From Montifringilla adamsi (taxonomy: Eukaryota; Chordata; Aves; Passeriformes; Passeridae): a stretch of 64,000 nt of DNA. The notes beneath the pieces were generated by a model that was not told the origin of the DNA, did no database searches, and saw nothing but the letters and a program-made list of their open reading frames with translations. A program made the position numbers and the translations under genes. Where the stretch lies: the NCBI GenBank assembly GCA_017590115.1, contig JAGGNK010007448.1, positions 6,860,815 to 6,924,814 on the forward strand. Reading direction: 5' to 3'. Within the stretch, counting starts at the first letter, position 1; every line of letters begins with the position of its first letter. This document shows positions 53,833 through 64,000 of this stretch, in pieces.

Positions 53833-54940
53833 TTGGCTCACAGAGGCACAACCTTACCATGATGCCATTTTTTAGGACACTGTGTCCTCAACAAGGCTCT
53901 CACAGTTTGTCCCCTGGAGATTTGCCCTTTTGAACTGAACTGGGGCTAAGCAAGGCTGCAAAAACCCCAAAAAGTGCCCGACCAGAAGAGCTGGAGAGCC
54001 TGAAATCTGCAATGTTTAGTTGCTGTGAGGACACTCACGACTGATTTAATAGCATGAGACTCAAAGTGAACTGGTTTATTTTAAGCTCACTGAGACCAAG
54101 TTTGCCTGGCTAATGCATCCTGACTTTTAGATTGAAGACTTAAATATCTCAAGACTTTGGACAGATTCTTTGGAGGACACACAGCTTGGAGGAGGAAACC
54201 AGATTCAAAAATAATACCTGGAATTGTTTCAATAGTGCTATATCTGATCTTACCAGGACCAGGGCAGCAGCCAAAATGTGGCCATCTGTTTCCGCTCCCC
54301 CCTGCCCTCCTGGCTGACTCCAAACCACCCCCCCAGCAGAAAAGGCACTGAGCATCCCACAGAGGAAGGACAATTCAATAAACCTAACCCCAAAAAGGAA
54401 CACTTCATTTTAGCACAGGAAGCTGTAGTGGTGTGACTCTTCAGAGGCTTTTGAAGCTCTCCCCCACCTTGTCACCTGGAGGTTATTTTTATGTTTGCCC
54501 TGTTACAACCACACACCTCTGGAGCCATTTGCTCCCCCCGGAGCATCAGGGTGGTTCAAGAGACCTTTGGGGGTGCTGCCAGGCTGGGATACACAGGAGC
54601 CAGCAGGGATTGTGCACTTCCATTCCCTGGGATGAGCATGTGGCAGAGTTTTCACTCCTCTGCTCCCTGCTCCTGACCTGCCAGGACCCTCCCAGGGCCA
54701 GCCCTGTTCCTCCAGACCATGAGGAGGGGGATCATGCTTGATCAGACTCAGCTGCTCCAGGGAAATCTGTCCTGCCTCCCATCCTGGCCAGCCTTTTGTC
54801 TGGGTAATGTTTCCTTGGTGTGGTTTCATCGCAGAGCCTTTTGTTTGTTTAATTTGGCCACTCCAAAGAAAACTTTGATAGGAGCATCATCCACAGCCCT
54901 GGAGGTGGCCACTGTGACCATGCTGGGCACAGCTCAGGGG

Positions 54941-55180
54941 GCAAATACCCAGTGAGATCCATCTCACAGCAGCTCAAGGGGCAAATACTCAGTGAGATCC
55001 ATCTCACAGCAGCTCAAGAAGCAAATACTCAGTGAGATTCATCTCACAGCAGCTCAAGGGGCAAACACTCAGTGAGATTCATCTCACACCAGCTCAAGGG
55101 GCAAACACTCAGTGAGATTCATCTCACACCAGCTCGAGGGGCAAACACTCAGTGAGATTCATCTCACAGCTGCTCAAGGG
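54941..55180. repeat. 40-bp minisatellite, six units
   Basis: Six head-to-tail units of exactly 40 bp start at 54941, 54981, 55021, 55061, 55101 and 55141, with no insertions or deletions. Each reads like GCAAACACTCAGTGAGATTC followed by ATCTCACAGCAGCTCAAGGG, and units differ at only a few sites. Every unit carries the inverted repeat GTGAGAT-YC-ATCTCAC. It lies in the NTNG2 intron. Confidence 0.97.
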
Positions 55181-55849
55181 CTGTGCCTGCTGCACACAAG
55201 GAAGGAAAGGTTCATGGCAAGAGCTCTCTTGCCAGGACAGCTCTGAGACACAGACCCTGCTCAGACAGAGCCTCTGAGCAGCTGGGCAGTTTTGCCAGGG
55301 AGTTTTCTGCTGCCATCCCAAGCCAATCCTCCACCTGCTGCCCCCTCCTGCAGACAAGAGGCAGGAATGGACCTCCGGGATGGTCTTTTCAGGACTGTCA
55401 CATTAAGCCATCTGTATGGCCACACTGACAGGAGGACCATACTGCAACACAATATGTTGCCTCAGCACAGGAAGCACACTCAGAGCCCCCAGCACTTCAG
55501 CTGAGGGGGATTTTTCTGCCTTTTCCCTCAGCCACTGCTGTAAAGCTGAGCTGAGAGGCAGCTCCATCCCCCAGCAGGAAGCTGTGTCTCATTAGCAGAG
55601 GTAAACAATTCCTCTGAACGTGACGAGTCAGGAGAGCATATTAAATGTGTCAATATCTCAGGGTTTTTTAATCCCTACTCCAGAACAGCTTGTTGTGGCA
55701 GGAGAGGGCCCCCCAGAGCCCCAGCACAGCCCAGCTGGCATCTCCCCATCTTTGAGGGGGTTGTGGGGTGCCTTCACTTCTTAACCTCACCCACCCAAGC
55801 AAGCCTGAGCACTCCACTGATTTCTCTTGGTCAGTTATCACAGCTGCAA

Positions 55850-55915
55850 ACAAACAAAATAAATAAATAAATAAATGAATAAATAAATTCATTTTAAAAT
55901 AAATAAATAAATAAG
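55850..55915. repeat. (AAAT)n microsatellite, interrupted
   Basis: AAAT units form two blocks around a TGAAT and an ATTCATTTTAAAAT interruption. It resembles an old slippage tract. Confidence 0.9.
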
Positions 55916-58240
55916 TAATCCAGCTATTTGCTTTTAAAACACCAACCCAAGCACCCTATTGTGAGTAACCTCCCTGCTGCAGGGCAAGCACCCAGCAGCT
56001 CCAGTCCCAGCCCTTCCTTCCAGCACACACACAGAAGTGGCAAAAGCCACACGTGGCCCAGGCTGAGGCTGTGACAGGAGGAACAAACCCCAGCACGGCA
56101 TTTGCAGCTTCACTGCCAGGCAGGGGTGTGCCAGAGCGAGACTGGGTTGAAAGCAGTTTGAGTTTTGACCTGTTTTCTCATGTGCTGCTTTCCCTGGCAG
56201 CCTCGTGCACACCAACACAAACACAAGGTGTGCTGCACTTACGGAGTCCCCTCGTGTCCCCAGGGCTGCCTGCCCTGCACAGGAGCCTGGTTCTCACCTA
56301 CACATCAGCCACTCACTGCTTTGTTTTCCCCCGTGCTGACAGGGAGCCTCCTGCCTTGTTTGCACTGTGCTGCTCCAGACACAGAATTATTTGTGTCCTC
56401 GGGAGTTTCTCAGGGTTCCTGGGTGCTGTGGTCTCCACTGACTTTGCAAACAGTTGTTTGCCTTCAGTGCACATCTCTGAGCTCTGAGGAGGCACCAAAG
56501 GCCCATTTTGCAGACACGGAGTGGAGAAGCTCTAAGTATTTTCCAAGACTTTTGGTTGCCTGGCAGGAGGTGGCAAAGCCCAGATTTTCCAAAGCACGTT
56601 GTGTTACTCAGAGGTTTCCACGTTCAAAGCACAGCCCCACTTTGCACTTGAGAGAATCCTCTTCTACCAGCCAGATCCCCTCCTCTGCTGTGCCAGGGCA
56701 CCCTAAAAGCAGCTCACAGCACTCAGACTCCAGCAGCTCCCTAGCTCAAAGCCAGCCATGGACACAGGAGCAGCCTCTTCCCACCCCTGCAGCAGCCAGA
56801 GACACACCCAGCCTGCTCAGATCCAGCCCTGCAGCTCATTTTTTGGAGCCTCCAGGTACCAGTATCAGCTCTCCACACCCAGGCACAGCCCTGGCACTGC
56901 AGGAAGTCCCCAGGCCAGGCAGGAACACACTGATCCCCACACACAGCACCTCCCCATGGCTCCCAACCACGCACAGAGCACCCACAAAGCAAAGCACAAC
57001 ACCCAGCTCAGCCTTACCTTGAAAGCTGCTGTGCTCAGGAGAGCCAGACCTCACCTCCAGCAGGCTCCTCACCTCCAGCCAGCAGCTCTGAGCAGCTCCA
57101 GCTGCTTTATCACCTCCTCCTCCTCTGCCAGGTGCCTCTGCCTTCCTGAGCAGGGTCCCACAGCAGCAGAGCCCGCTGTCATACCAACCCCTCTCCCTCC
57201 CCAATCCTTTGGATTTTGATTCTGAGAGGGAGGCAAAGTGACAGCAAAGAGATGCTTCACATGCGAAAAAAAAAGGATTTGCCATGTGTTGCAGAGTTTT
57301 TTGTGGTGTGTACCCAGTAGAACACAGCCCTACACAATCCCCACGTGCTCACTCCTGGAGGCAGAGGCTGCAGGGCGGTGATGCTGGGCTTTAACAAACA
57401 TAAAGGTGAGCAATAAATAATAAATAAATGCATTGGCACAGCTGCCCACCCCCAAAACTTCAACATGACCTTGGCACTGTGTCCTAGTACAGCTCAGCAC
57501 ACGGGGGTGTGGAGGTTAAAGAGATCTTTTGTCCCTGCAAAACACAGCCTGGCTGTGCACTGGCACTTGTGGGCAAAATGGGATGGTTGGATGTTCTCTC
57601 CCAGTGCTCAGGCCTGGAGGACATTGTCACCTGGATGGGATGAGCCATCCTTCCCACCCTGTTCCCTGTGGGCAGGAGCACAAATTTCTGCTCTCTCTGC
57701 TACTGCTCAGTTCTGTCCCAGCTTGGAGCTGGAGAAATTGGGTTTCCCTCCTCTAGCTGTGCTCAGAGGCACTGGGGGGATGGTGTGGACTGAGCTTTTT
57801 CAGCCTCAGGAGCCATGAGAGGCAGGGGTGTGCTTGGAGGGTTTTAGCCATTCAGCTCCTCCAAGGCAGCAGGGGTGAGCACAGCTTTCTGTAGGCTTGT
57901 AAATCAGCCAAGCTTAACCCAGGTTTCCCAGAGACCATCTCAGGGAAGGAGCTTTCTATGAAAATTGCCCCGTGCCAAATTGAAAAGCCCTTTCCCAAAG
58001 GGCCTTTCAGAGGAAACAGCTCAGCCGTTCTTACAGCTGAGGCAAAGCCACATCTTTCTGCCTTAAATTCACTCTCAGAAACATCATCCTCCAGAGCCAG
58101 GCCCTGGCACCCTCCAGCTCAGCCCAGCAGCTAAGGCTTGACACAAGCAGCCAAACCAGTGCCCACACTGCCCATGCTGTGCCCAGGCTTTGCTTTCCTC
58201 TCTGGTTGATGGGGTCTCTGGGGTCCAGATGACCCCGAGG

Positions 58241-58815
58241 TGTTAGAGGGTCTTTTTTTCCCAGCCCCACGACCGAAGAAGAAGCTGAGATGTGTCAGTT
58301 CTGCTTTTCAAGGTTGTTTATTTTTCCTTATCTATAACATTCTTTCTCTGACCCGCTGAGGTCTGTCTGGCAGGTCGGTTCATGGCACACTGCCCGCCCT
58401 TGGGGCGATGTTAACATTTTATACTAAGAACTACGTGTACTTTATTTACAATAATTTTCCAATACCTCTCACCTATGTTAGACAGTCTCTAAACCAATCC
58501 AAAAATGCCACATCACAGAGAAGATGGAGGCTAAGAAGAAGGAGGAAGGACAAGGCACGCCCAAACCCCTCCATCTTGTCTCCTGAACCCCCATTCTAAA
58601 AACCCCCAAAATTCTACTATTTCACCCTGTGACAAACTAACTACCATTCTACTTAAACTCTCGTGGCTTGTACATCTTCATACAAAGCCGGTAATTTTCT
58701 CCATGGGTTAAAATCGAAGGCACAGGTGTCTTTGACTCCGTGCCAAGGTCTCTGAGCCCCCTGCCAGGGGCTCGAGCCGTCCAGGGCAGCCAGAGGAGTG
58801 TCCTGGCTTCCGACA
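58241..58815 (-). mobile_element. Solo LTR of an endogenous retrovirus, minus orientation
   Basis: On the minus strand the element starts TGTCGGAAGCCAGGACACTC and ends CCCTCTAACA, giving TG...CA ends over 575 bp. A TATA-like GTATAAAATG (58424-58415) is followed about 100 bases later by an AATAAA signal (58322-58317), and then by 76 bases to the end. This is the usual U3-R-U5 order. The sequence resembles LTRs I associate with passerine genomes, but I cannot name the subfamily with certainty. No gag, pol or env sequence adjoins it. A target-site duplication is not clear: TGACC occurs at 58230-58234 and 58821-58825, a few bases outside each end. The right end lies only 26 bp from the NTNG2 exon. 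Confidence 0.8.
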
Positions 58816-58841
58816 TCTGGTGACCGCTGTTGTCATTCCAG

Positions 58842-59485
58842 GAGAACCCGTACCTGTGCAGCGACGAGTGCGACGCCTCCAACCCCGACCTGGCCCACCC
58901 GCCCAAGCTGATGTTCGACAGCGAGGACGAGGGGCTGGCTACCTACTGGCAGAGCGTGACGTGGCGCCGGTACCCGGAGCCGCTGCTGGCCAACATCACC
59001 CTGTCCTGGAACAAGAGCATCGAGCTGACTGACGACATCGTCATCACCTTCGAGTACGGGCGCCCCACCATCATGATGCTGGAGAAGTCTCTGGACAACG
59101 GGAGGACTTGGCACCCGTACCAGTATTACGCAGATGACTGCATGGAGGCCTTCAGCATGCCAGCACGGAGGGTCCGGGACCTCTCCACCACCAGTGCCAA
59201 CAGGGTCCTCTGCACGGAGGAGTATTCCCGCTGGGCGGGCTCCAAAAAAGAGAAAACTGTCCGGTTTGAGGTGCGGGACCGCTTCGCCATCTTCGCTGGC
59301 CCCGACCTCAAGAACATGGACAACTTGTACACGCGGCTGGAGAGCGCCAAAGGGCTCAAGGACTTCTTCACCGTGACCGACCTGCGCATGAGGCTGCTGA
59401 GGCCCGCCCTGGGGGGCACCTACGTGCAGAGGGAGAACCTGTACAAGTACTTCTACGCCGTCTCCAACATCGAAGTCACCGGCAG
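58842..59485 (+). CDS. NTNG2: NTNG2, second coding exon: most of the laminin N-terminal domain
   Basis: This 644-base exon encodes netrin-G2 residues 72 to about 286. It starts [20 protein letters not shown] after a CATTCCAG acceptor and ends SNIEVTG plus two bases of an arginine codon before GTAACG. Recognisable blocks are [75 protein letters not shown] and [18 protein letters not shown], all typical of the laminin-type (LamN) domain of netrin-G2. NIT and NKS are possible N-glycosylation sites. The joined coding sequence (857 bases) stays open. The LE/EGF-like repeats and the GPI-attachment C-terminus should follow beyond the window, since the whole protein is normally about 530 residues. 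The very GC-rich third positions create a 348-codon antisense open frame, which is a shadow. Confidence 0.97.
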
Positions 59486-60696
59486 GTAACGGCTGCTGCG
59501 TTTCTTTGTCTCTTCTCGGAGGGATGAGAAGAGGGTTCTTGCTGGAAAACTGAGCCATCAGCGTTTCTGCCAACTGAGACATAACCATTTCTCCCTCTAA
59601 CAGCCCTTCCCCGCAGGCAGGGCAGCAGATGTGTCCTTGCAGGGAGTGGCTGGGGCACCTCCAAGGCTGTGTCCTCCTGCAGCTGGTGCTGGGGGAGCTG
59701 GGACATGGCTTGGATGGACACTCAGGGTCTGAGTTCCTTCCAGTCCCCTGTCCCAGCTGTGCAAACACAGCCAGCCTTTGCCCAGATGTCTCAGGGGTGA
59801 TGCTGGTGGATATGGGGAGTGGAATGAGGCTCACCCCACTGAGCTCCAGCTCCCTGCCAGTACAAGCAGGGTGGGTCATCCCCAGTCAGTCCTGCCCACC
59901 CTGAGCAGCCCCAGCCCTGGCAGATGAAGTTTGGGGTAAGGTTAAACCCCCTGACAGATCTGGGGCAGAGGAAGCATGAGGGGGTTTGTTTCTCCTGGGA
60001 TTTGTTTTTCGTTTCTCTATACGATGCCATATGTTACGTTATGACATCAGCCGAAAAAGCAAAGTAAGGTGGAAAAGTGCCGAGATGGCTGATTTCCCAT
60101 CCAGCTTGTGAGAGACTTACAGGCGAGAGGGGAAAAATCTCCCCATCACCCACCCCATGCTAACAAGCATCACCACAGCGACAGAGGAGCCGTTTGTATC
60201 GCTTCCAAACGGTTTGCTTCTGAGACTTGCAAGTAGAAATGTTTGCAGGTGCCACCGAGGCTGGCTTTGAACAGGCTCCAAGGGGAAGGAAGCTGCAGTG
60301 AGGGATGGGAGAGCCCTTTCCACCTGCCAGGGCAGGCAGGAGGCAGCAGTGAGAGTCTTTCTCACAAGCAGCTGTGGCTCTCAGCTGGGCTGGGGGCATT
60401 TTTGGGTGCCCACGGTGGGGATTGCTCAGGGAGGAGCCCTGGGGGGGCTCAGGCATGTGGGCAGAGGAGTGGGAGAGCACCTCCACATGTGTGTGGTAAA
60501 TTAGGACTGAATGTTTGATGTCAGTGCTTGTGCAATGAGCTTTGGCTTCCAAGATCAGCACGGACAACCAAGGACTTGTTACTGCTCCTACAGAAGCCTG
60601 GGGATGCTTGATACTTCAAAGAGTTAAAATGCCCTTGGTGTCCAGTGAACACCTTCCTCCTCTGAGCCATGCAGCTTTCCTGCCTGCCTTGGGCAG

Positions 60697-60761
60697 GATT
60701 TGTTGCTTCAAGTACTTTGATTTGAAGGAGGATTTGTTGCTTCAGTACTTTGGACTTGAGG
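60697..60761. repeat. Imperfect tandem duplication, about 34 bp
   Basis: GGATTTGTTGCTTCAAGTAC and GGATTTGTTGCTTCAGTACT begin two adjacent copies that each continue with TTTG(G)A and TTGA. The second copy has a one-base deletion. Confidence 0.8.
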
Positions 60762-60994
60762 CCATGCTGGTGGGATTCTCCCCAAACCAGCGCTTTGCTC
60801 TCAGTTGTCCTCCTCCCCCCTCCCCAGCCCCCCATCAGCTTTTGAATTCACTGGCCAAATTTAATATAATTTAATAGCAACAGAGGTTGGTTCAAGACAG
60901 AAAATCCCTAAAAATTCTATGAAAAGAGGCAGCTAGGGAAGGGGATGAAAACCCCTTTCAAACACACCCAGGGCTGGAGCAGTCACAACCTCTG

Positions 60995-61275
60995 CGAGAC
61001 ATCCAAAATTCCAGCCCGAGGGCGGCTGGGGGCGGGGATGGCCGGGCTGCGAGCGCCCCGGGGAAGCTGCAATGCTGCTTTTTAGCCGGGGCCAAGGCGA
61101 GACAGGTTGGGGTTTGTTGGCCGATCCCCGCCGGCCTCTCCCGGCGCTGGCGCCGTGCCGCCGTGGCCGCCTGCCCGCGGCTGCTGCAGCGCAGCGGCTC
61201 CGGCTCCGCTCCTGGCTCCGCTCCCCAAAAACTGCCCGACCGCATCCTCCTGGGCACACCCTGAGCGCATCCTGC
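60995..61275. promoter_or_regulatory. Intronic CpG island in NTNG2
   Basis: A compact segment dense in CpG (CCCGCCGGCC, GGCGCCGTGCCGCCGTGG, CCGCGGCTGC) lies 1.5 kb after the second coding exon, with ordinary sequence on both sides. It could be an alternative promoter, an enhancer or simply a GC-rich patch. No start codon or splice site with coding potential identifies a transcript. Confidence 0.6.
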
Positions 61276-63098
61276 AGGGCCGCAGGGAGGAGAGGGCTTT
61301 TCCTTGGCTGGGAGCAGGGGAAACGCTGAAATGTGCTTTTATCAGCTCAAAGTCCGAGTTGTGAGCTGCAGTAAGACGCTGCTTTGCGCTGCTCCGGCTT
61401 GCTGGGCTGGCTCCCAGGAGAGAGGGACACTCGTGCTGGACAGGGACTAGGGCACTGCCTGTCCTCTGCTGACTTTTCCAGCCCCCACGGGTGCAGGGCA
61501 GGGAAGGTGAGCAGCTGAGGAGCTGTGGATAAGTGCTGTATAAGATGGAGAAGCTCCCTGTGAATTTACTCTGCTCCTGTGATTATTCCAGTCCCAGCAA
61601 GCAGGTTTTTGCACTGAAAAGCAATCTAATTCCAGCTGTAAGCAAAGCCAGTTACAGTGCAGGGACTAAAACCAAATTAAATCTAGTGTATGGCTCAACA
61701 AGGGATGGGTTATTGAGAAGAAGAGAAGAGAAATCAATGTGAGCCTGACAGGAGCACTGTGCAGGGAAGGGGGAGGCAGGGTGGGCAGGGATGGGGATGG
61801 ACACACACTGCCTCTTCCAGGACACGTTGGAGGAACAGCAGGAAAGTGCCTAGATAAAAGTGGGGTGATGGTAGGGACCGGCTACAGGGGGCATGGAAAC
61901 AAGAGGGAAGATAATTGTGAAGAAATGAAGGGTCAAGGGCAAAACACAGCCAGAAAATTCCACCTGGAGAGCAGAGTAAGCAGCCCTGAGAGGCTGAAGG
62001 AGCCATGCCTGGCCATGGTGTGTGGCAGTGTGTGCCCTCAGAGTGTGGCATTGCCTGTGTCCCTGTACCATACCAGGATTTTAGCAGTGCCCACGGGGTC
62101 ATGAGGCACATGGCAGCTCATTTCCAGTTGACATTCATGGTCAAGGGAAGAGAAAACTCTTTGTCCTCAGAACAGACCATGGAGCTCAGGTGGTTTCTTG
62201 TGCTGCTGCCTTCCCTGGTGGGTTCAGAGCTTTCTGTGATCCCCTCAGTCCATGCACTCCTGGCCCCCATCCAAGCACACCCTATCCTTCACACCAAGGA
62301 AAACTCCTCACCATGATCTCCCAGAGCTTTTGGGAAAAGCAGAAAGAGAACAAATGACATGGGGACAAGGGGAAAGAGTTTTCTGCCTTCTCTTGTCCTG
62401 TAGGCCAGAGCATCTGTGAATCCTGGGGGTCACTGCTTCATTCCTGGGCGTGGGGACAGTGAGCTGCTCCCTCAGGGTCTCCTCTGCATCTCCTCCTCCC
62501 ACAGCCTCAGCCAGCTCCATCTCTCCGTGCATGGCTGACAATTTATTTTTACTCTCTTTCTTCTTGCTATCTTTTTTCTTTTCTTATTTTTTCCCCCCTT
62601 TCTTCTTCCATCCTGTCCCTATTGATCTGCAGAGTAACTGGAGATGCAGAAGAGCCAGGACAGGAATAGACACAAGCAAGCCCTTGGTCTGTGTGCTGTG
62701 TGTGTGCCAGGCAGGGTGGGGAAGGGAAGTGGAAGGATTTTTCCCCACAGATCTCTCTATTCACTCCTTAATTTTCTCCTCGGTGCAGCAGTGAGCTCAG
62801 GCACGGGTGAATGAGCTTTCCCTGGCTGGCAGGGCTGTGGTGAGAGCCACTGGTTCTGCTTCCATTGCACACTGGGTCTCTCTGGAGTAATTTCCTCCCC
62901 TTCAGAGCGTCAGTCAGTGCCGTGCTCAGCAGGGCACGCTCCATCACGGAGACATTAATAAGCTGTAATTGAAGTTAATGTGCCATGGCCAGGACATGTG
63001 GATCCAGTTAGGAGGAATCAGATTGAGCAGAAGTGAATCAATTTTAGGCTGGTTATTAGGATTTCTCCCCTCTGTCCTGCCCTGCCCCAGTGCATGCA

Positions 63099-63119
63099 CT
63101 GTCTGTCTGTCTGTCTGTC
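63099..63119. repeat. (CTGT)n microsatellite
   Basis: Five perfect CTGT units in an otherwise unique intronic sequence. Confidence 0.9.
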
Positions 63120-64000
63120 CATCCTGCAGTGATGAGCAGTCCCTGGAGGAAGGCAGGAGGAGGGAGCACCCCTCATCACTGGAACAGAGCCTCCTCTTGG
63201 GCTGTGCTCAGGCCAAAGAGGCACCAGCAAGATGAGGTTTTTAGTTTTGAAGTGGCATTTCCTTTCCTCACTTCACCAGTTGCTCTTCTTAGGCTTTCCT
63301 TGGCCTTTCTTGGCTGCTGCTTTGCTCACAGAAAAATTGAAGGAAAAGGCCCTTTGTGCTCTCCTGCTTCTTTCCCTGGTGTGCTCTCAGTGCAGTCTCA
63401 TGCATGGATGCTCTCCAGGAGGATTTTCTCTCCACATGACTTGGACAGTTTGTGCTGGTGGAGCAGAACAGCTTTGGCCAGCCTGTTATCCTGGTGCCAA
63501 CAGGATCAGGCACTCCAGACCTGGAGGACCAAGGCCACTCCCAAAAACACCTCCTACAATAAAAGGAGCTGGAAATGGTCAGTGGTACCCACATGCAGGG
63601 GATGTATTTTTCTGCACTTGTGGTGAGTTTTGAGATGTGGAGAAGATTGATGCTGCATTGCTGCTAAAGATGAATGAATTCCTGGTCACTGCCTCCTTCT
63701 CTCAATGAAGGCAGCTCAGTGCACTTCCCCTGTGGCTGTAGCTCAGCTCTAACCAGGGGTGCCAGCACAAAGCACATCCCCACTGCCCCTGAGCTGCTTA
63801 GCCCTGGCTGGACATTCCTTCTTCTGGCTCTGGTGTGGGAGACCTTCCAGCTGATCCTGAAGTCTCCAGCAAAGCTGTTTTTAAATTGGAGAAAAGGTTT
63901 GGTCTGTGGAAGAGTCTCTTGTTGAGGGTCTCAGATTTTGTGTCGTGGCTGGTGAACATCTCTCCCTGAGGAGCAGGGTGGGACCTGCAGCAAAGGGGAA

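Larger units (their letters stand above)
41108..58841 (+). other. NTNG2: NTNG2 first coding intron, 17.7 kb
   Basis: Bounded by GTAAGT at 41108 and CATTCCAG ending at 58841. It contains a CR1 copy, a 40-bp minisatellite, an AAAT microsatellite, a 29-bp triplicate and a solo LTR, annotated separately. Open frames here, including one of 285 codons at 56165-57022, have no recognisable domains. The segment at about 47940-48200 (AATAAATTATTAATAGCGGC and flanks) looks unique and possibly conserved, but that is a guess. Confidence 0.9.
59486..64000 (+). other. NTNG2: NTNG2 next intron (partial)
   Basis: This runs from the GTAACG donor to the right edge. I searched for the next exon (a laminin-EGF repeat rich in cysteine) and did not find it. 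The region contains a CpG island near 61.1 kb, a small duplication at 60697-60761 and a CTGT microsatellite. Other open frames look spurious. Confidence 0.85.

Noticed and set aside
56165..57022. 285-codon plus-strand open frame in the NTNG2 intron
   Set aside because: It is rich in serine, proline and histidine and has no recognisable domain or conserved motif. It also lacks a clear splice context. GC-rich intron sequence is the simpler explanation.
58833..59879. 348-codon open frame on the minus strand, the longest in the window
   Set aside because: It is antisense to NTNG2 exon 2, whose GC-rich third codon positions remove stops on the other strand. It shows no recognisable domain.
1..64000. 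CRISPR arrays, operons, phage or bacterial islands
   Set aside because: Exon-intron structure, CR1 elements and CpG islands show vertebrate nuclear DNA. The only regular repeat (40 bp at 54.9 kb) has no unique spacers.

Overview
The window is nuclear DNA from a bird, most likely a passerine. Several chicken-repeat-1 (CR1) LINE fragments lie on both strands. A tRNA-Ile-headed SINE with a CR1-like tail (TguSINE1 type, known from songbirds) sits at 8.63 kb, and a solo retroviral LTR of a kind I associate with songbird genomes sits at 58.2-58.8 kb. Gene density is low, exons are short and introns long. There are no operons, and no CRISPR or bacterial features.

Only two protein-coding genes can be supported, and the window holds the 5' part of each. 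On the minus strand, MED27 (Mediator subunit 27) has its start codon and first coding exon at 8442-8237 and its second coding exon at 5696-5552. The gene continues beyond the left edge. On the plus strand, NTNG2 (netrin-G2, a GPI-anchored synaptic adhesion protein) has a CpG-island promoter near 37 kb and a probable non-coding first exon ending at 37490. Its signal-peptide exon (coding part) is at 40895-41107 and the large laminin-N-terminal exon at 58842-59485. The rest lies beyond the right edge. The head-to-head MED27/NTNG2 order agrees with my recollection of human 9q34.13, so this looks like ordinary conserved synteny.

Layout: 1-8.24 kb is MED27 introns and exon 2. 8.15-8.5 kb is the MED27 CpG-rich promoter, with a ZNF143/THAP11-type element. 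8.6-9.5 kb is a cluster of retroposons. 9.5-37 kb is intergenic sequence with CR1 remnants, a GC-rich minisatellite at 27.3-27.7 kb and possible conserved non-coding stretches. 37-38 kb is the NTNG2 CpG island. 38-40.9 kb is 5'-UTR intron plus leader. 41.1-58.8 kb is the first coding intron of NTNG2, with a CR1 copy, a six-unit 40-bp minisatellite and the LTR. 59.5-64 kb is the following intron, with an internal CpG island at 61 kb.

I found no convincing undescribed system. The observations most worth checking are the LTR that ends only 26 bp before an NTNG2 splice acceptor, the phase-perfect 40-bp minisatellite with a palindrome in every unit, the GGG-repeat tract in the presumed NTNG2 5' leader, and the intronic CpG island. 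No database search was run. Identifications rest on recognising protein and repeat families from memory.
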